Source: Leptospira sp. B5-022 (lineage in GTDB: Bacteria > Spirochaetota > Leptospiria > Leptospirales > Leptospiraceae). From it: 64,000 nt of DNA. This document shows, in pieces, positions 62,378 through 64,000 of this stretch; position 1 is the first letter of the stretch; the number at the start of each line of letters is the position of its first letter. The stretch is taken from assembly GCF_000347035.1 (NCBI RefSeq), contig NZ_ANIJ01000018.1, positions 1 to 64,000 of the forward strand, read 5' to 3'. The notes below the pieces were generated by a model. It worked only from the letters and a program-made list of their open reading frames with translations. It did not search any database and had not been told where the DNA came from. The translations under genes and the position numbers were made by a program.

Positions 62378-62578
62378 ATGGCAACAATAACCTCTATCTA
62401 TCTCGGACTGGCTGAAAAAGCTTCCTCCGATCCGCGCAAAATGCCTAAGGTGGAAGGAATTCCAAATAAACCTTACGAAAACAAGCAGGCGGAAATTTTT
62501 GATCAGAAGGCAATGAATCCTAGTTATGCGGGCGATATTTATAAAACTAAGGGAGCATTTGTAGACAAGATCTCCTAA
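62378..62578 (+). CDS. Small hypothetical protein (66 aa)
   Basis: Opens MATITSIYLGLAEKASSDPRKMP, ends GAFVDKIS. GGGAGGG lies 8 nt before the ATG, and a strong terminator follows 33 nt after the stop, so the gene is well framed. No signal, helix or motif; Lys/Pro-rich and probably unstructured. Function unknown. Confidence 0.65.
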   Translation: MATITSIYLGLAEKASSDPRKMPKVEGIPNKPYENKQAEIFDQKAMNPSYAGDIYKTKGAFVDKIS

Positions 62579-62610
62579 CTTTTTTTGGTCCGATTGTCTA
62601 AACACAATAA

Positions 62611-62635
62611 AAAAGCCCTCAAATTGAGGGCTTTT
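62611..62635. terminator. Rho-independent terminator, usable both ways
   Basis: AAAAGCCCTC and GAGGGCTTTT are perfect complements around AAATT, with T-rich sequence on both sides (CTTTATT on the plus strand; TTTTTTATT on the minus strand). It serves the small plus-strand gene and the VOC gene on the minus strand. Confidence 0.9.
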
Positions 62636-62662
62636 CTTTATTAAGGCCGAAAGTTTTAAGTC

Positions 62663-63034
62663 TTAATCTTCTTTGTAATTGATCTCTAATATATTACCGG
62701 ACGGATCCAAGAAATGGAGAAACTCTCCTCCGTCTCTGGCTTCCGGACCTCTTACGATCTGAACTGATTTAGATTCGAGTTCTACGATCGCTTCGGTAAA
62801 ATCATCCACATCCAATACGAAACTGAGGACAGGAGATTTAACTTCGGTTAAAGAACTTTTAACTCCGTTGGTATTGAGGAGTTTAATGTTCACAGAATCC
62901 AAGCCGATGATTGCGAATTCGTTTCCTTTTTCCTCGATCGTCTCGAAATCAAATAGTTCGGAATAGAATTTTACAGAGGCTTCTATATCCCCGGTAGGTA
63001 TTACAATATAATCGATTCCTTCTACGATGATCAT
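62663..63034 (-). CDS. VOC (glyoxalase/bleomycin-resistance) family protein
   Basis: A 123-aa two-module betaalphabetabetabeta fold: GIDYIVIPTGDIEASVKFYSELFDFE at the start and VLSFVLDVDDFTEAIVELES in the second half, ending with GGEFLHFLDPSGNILEINY. The FLDPSGN motif is typical. Substrates in this superfamily vary widely; metal ligands are not complete by eye. A divergent or single-gene unit ending at the shared terminator. Confidence 0.83.
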   Translation of the reverse strand: MIIVEGIDYIVIPTGDIEASVKFYSELFDFETIEEKGNEFAIIGLDSVNIKLLNTNGVKSSLTEVKSPVLSFVLDVDDFTEAIVELESKSVQIVRGPEARDGGEFLHFLDPSGNILEINYKED

Positions 63035-63133
63035 TGAGGTAGATCCTGTTTTCCTTTTTCGTCATTATGAGAAGAAAACCGGGCTTGTCTATCGGAAAAC
63101 CGTAAGATACTCGTTTTTCAAGTCGAATTGGCT

Positions 63134-64000
63134 TTATGAGCCCAAATTCCGAATGCCCAGAAAGCCTTCCAGTTCCGAGTTGTTCTTTCCTCCCTTCCAT
63201 AGGAACCCATCCAAGATATAATGAGTGAACTGGGGAAGAAAGAAGAGAGGCACTAGGATTCCCTCAAGGCCCTGTCCTAATTCCGCTTTTATTACGGAAG
63301 AGTTTCCGAATAAATACGGATGCTCCCTCCATACAAAACTATCCCAAAGCCATTCTTCCGAAAAGGCAAGGGCCAATAATACTAACGAAAAGCTAAGGAT
63401 TGCCAAGGCTCCATTACGAAAACTATTATAAAATACGGAGGGAAGCTCTTTCTTTCTGAAATTGGAATATGCGAATACCAGGGCCATATAAGGAACCCCG
63501 TGGTTGATCACATTCGTAAGAGTAAACGCAAAATCGTCGTTTAGTAATACGATACCGACATACCAAACGGAGGCAGTATTTAATAGGAGTAAAAGTTTTC
63601 CCGAACTTATTCTTTTTCCTTTAATAGAAAGGTAGACTTGGATCGAAGAGTATCCTATCACCCAAACCCAAAATAGTATGTGAATGAAGTCTGAAAGTGA
63701 ACGATTCGGATATTGATAAAAGTCGCCTTCCATAAACCATTCGAAATGCCTCCCTCCCGGAATTAGATGCCAGTACAAAACAGGTAAACCGGTCACTATA
63801 TACAAAGTCATCTTATCTAAGAGAAACGGAATTTTGCTTTCGACTTTAAGTTCCCTTCTCGCATACAGACTCAAAAAACCGTATTGTTGTCTGATAAAAT
63901 GAAACACCGCTAGATAAGCCATCGCTCCCCAGAAGAATAATTTTCCGAAAGAGTAAAGTACGAGCGCCGATATAAAACATAAAAATGGAACCAAGCTTAG
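63134..64000 (-). CDS. Polytopic membrane protein, N-terminus beyond window
   Basis: The frame is open to the right edge (CTA AGC TTG at 64000-63992), so the gene almost certainly starts outside. At least 288 residues with about eight membrane helices are present. HFIRQQYGFLSLYARRE (about 32-48) and HGVPYMALVFAYSNFRKKE look like conserved loops. No family recognised, no catalytic motif seen. A TTG at 63994 could serve as start but would cut into the first helix. The 99-nt gap to the VOC gene holds no clear feature. Confidence 0.65.
   Translation of the reverse strand, partial: LSLVPFLCFISALVLYSFGKLFFWGAMAYLAVFHFIRQQYGFLSLYARRELKVESKIPFLLDKMTLYIVTGLPVLYWHLIPGGRHFEWFMEGDFYQYPNRSLSDFIHILFWVWVIGYSSIQVYLSIKGKRISSGKLLLLLNTASVWYVGIVLLNDDFAFTLTNVINHGVPYMALVFAYSNFRKKELPSVFYNSFRNGALAILSFSLVLLALAFSEEWLWDSFVWREHPYLFGNSSVIKAELGQGLEGILVPLFFLPQFTHYILDGFLWKGGKNNSELEGFLGIRNLGS

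Noticed and set aside
1..64000. CRISPR arrays, tRNA or rRNA genes, insertion sequences, phage genes
   Set aside because: No regularly spaced repeats, no CCA-ended cloverleaf-like sequence in the gaps, no transposase or integrase motifs in any frame.

Overview
The window looks like spirochaete DNA from the genus Leptospira. It opens inside a gene whose N-terminus reads like the outer-membrane lipoprotein LipL21. It carries many lipoproteins with loose, spirochaete-style lipoboxes, a flagellar FliG, Leptospira-type hypothetical proteins, frequent TTG/GTG starts and a moderately AT-rich composition. It appears to be chromosomal core. I see no tRNA, rRNA, CRISPR array, insertion sequence or phage genes. 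The species cannot be set from what is here.

Layout. 1-9.1 kb: lipL21 (start only), a vWA-like exported protein with an atypical AAA+/Fis regulator, holA, maf, two exported proteins, an SDR, a TsaC/YciO-type protein, an aldo/keto reductase and an ArsC/Spx-like protein. 9.1-15.5 kb: fliG followed directly by a membrane class III nucleotide cyclase, two exported proteins, then a urate-oxidase-N-type membrane protein with a separate cytochrome c lipoprotein. 15.5-19.3 kb (minus strand): GH42 beta-galactosidase, an unknown protein and an inositol-monophosphatase-like protein, overlapping or nearly so. 19.4-28 kb: hslO, tsaE, tsaB and rnr, then a small exported subunit with a GMC oxidoreductase, then a TPR protein. 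28-30.7 kb (minus): a TonB-like protein, a NusG-like antiterminator, KpsF/KdsD and AroD. 30.8-37 kb: DUF445 protein, PAS chemoreceptor, M50B-like protein, UDP-xylose synthase and PntAA. 37-42.2 kb (minus): PAP2 phosphatase, HisS, a PilZ-like protein and an OmpA/PD40 protein. 42.2-47.2 kb: folP, two TPR proteins, RlpA, a Cys-rich lipoprotein and CysE. 47.3-52.4 kb: site-2-protease-like protein with a coupled leader ORF, a beta-propeller protein, a MATE exporter and a dicarboxylate symporter. 52.6-60.1 kb: two giant paralogous membrane receptor phosphatases (SpoIIE/PP2C output plus TPRs) flanking a HELGH metalloprotease-like protein. 60-64 kb: dcd, an enoyl-CoA hydratase, an IPT/TIG lipoprotein, a small protein, a VOC protein and a membrane protein cut by the window edge.

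How it fits together. Tight overlaps (ATGA, TTGA) mark several translationally coupled units: lipoprotein-SDR-TsaC; tsaE-tsaB-rnr; S2P-propeller; phosphatase-metalloprotease. Signalling is heavily represented: a cyclase behind fliG, an Aer-like chemoreceptor, a PilZ-like protein and two SpoIIE receptors. Three convergent gene pairs overlap at their 3' ends, two of them by more than 50 bp.

The strongest candidates for something undescribed are: the SpoIIE receptor / HELGH protein / SpoIIE receptor module; the SD-equipped 16-codon leader coupled to the S2P gene; the cyclase that seems to start at CTG in the same frame just after the fliG stop; the split PuuD-like pair; and a dispersed hairpin repeat that places the stop codon of two different genes at the same repeat position.
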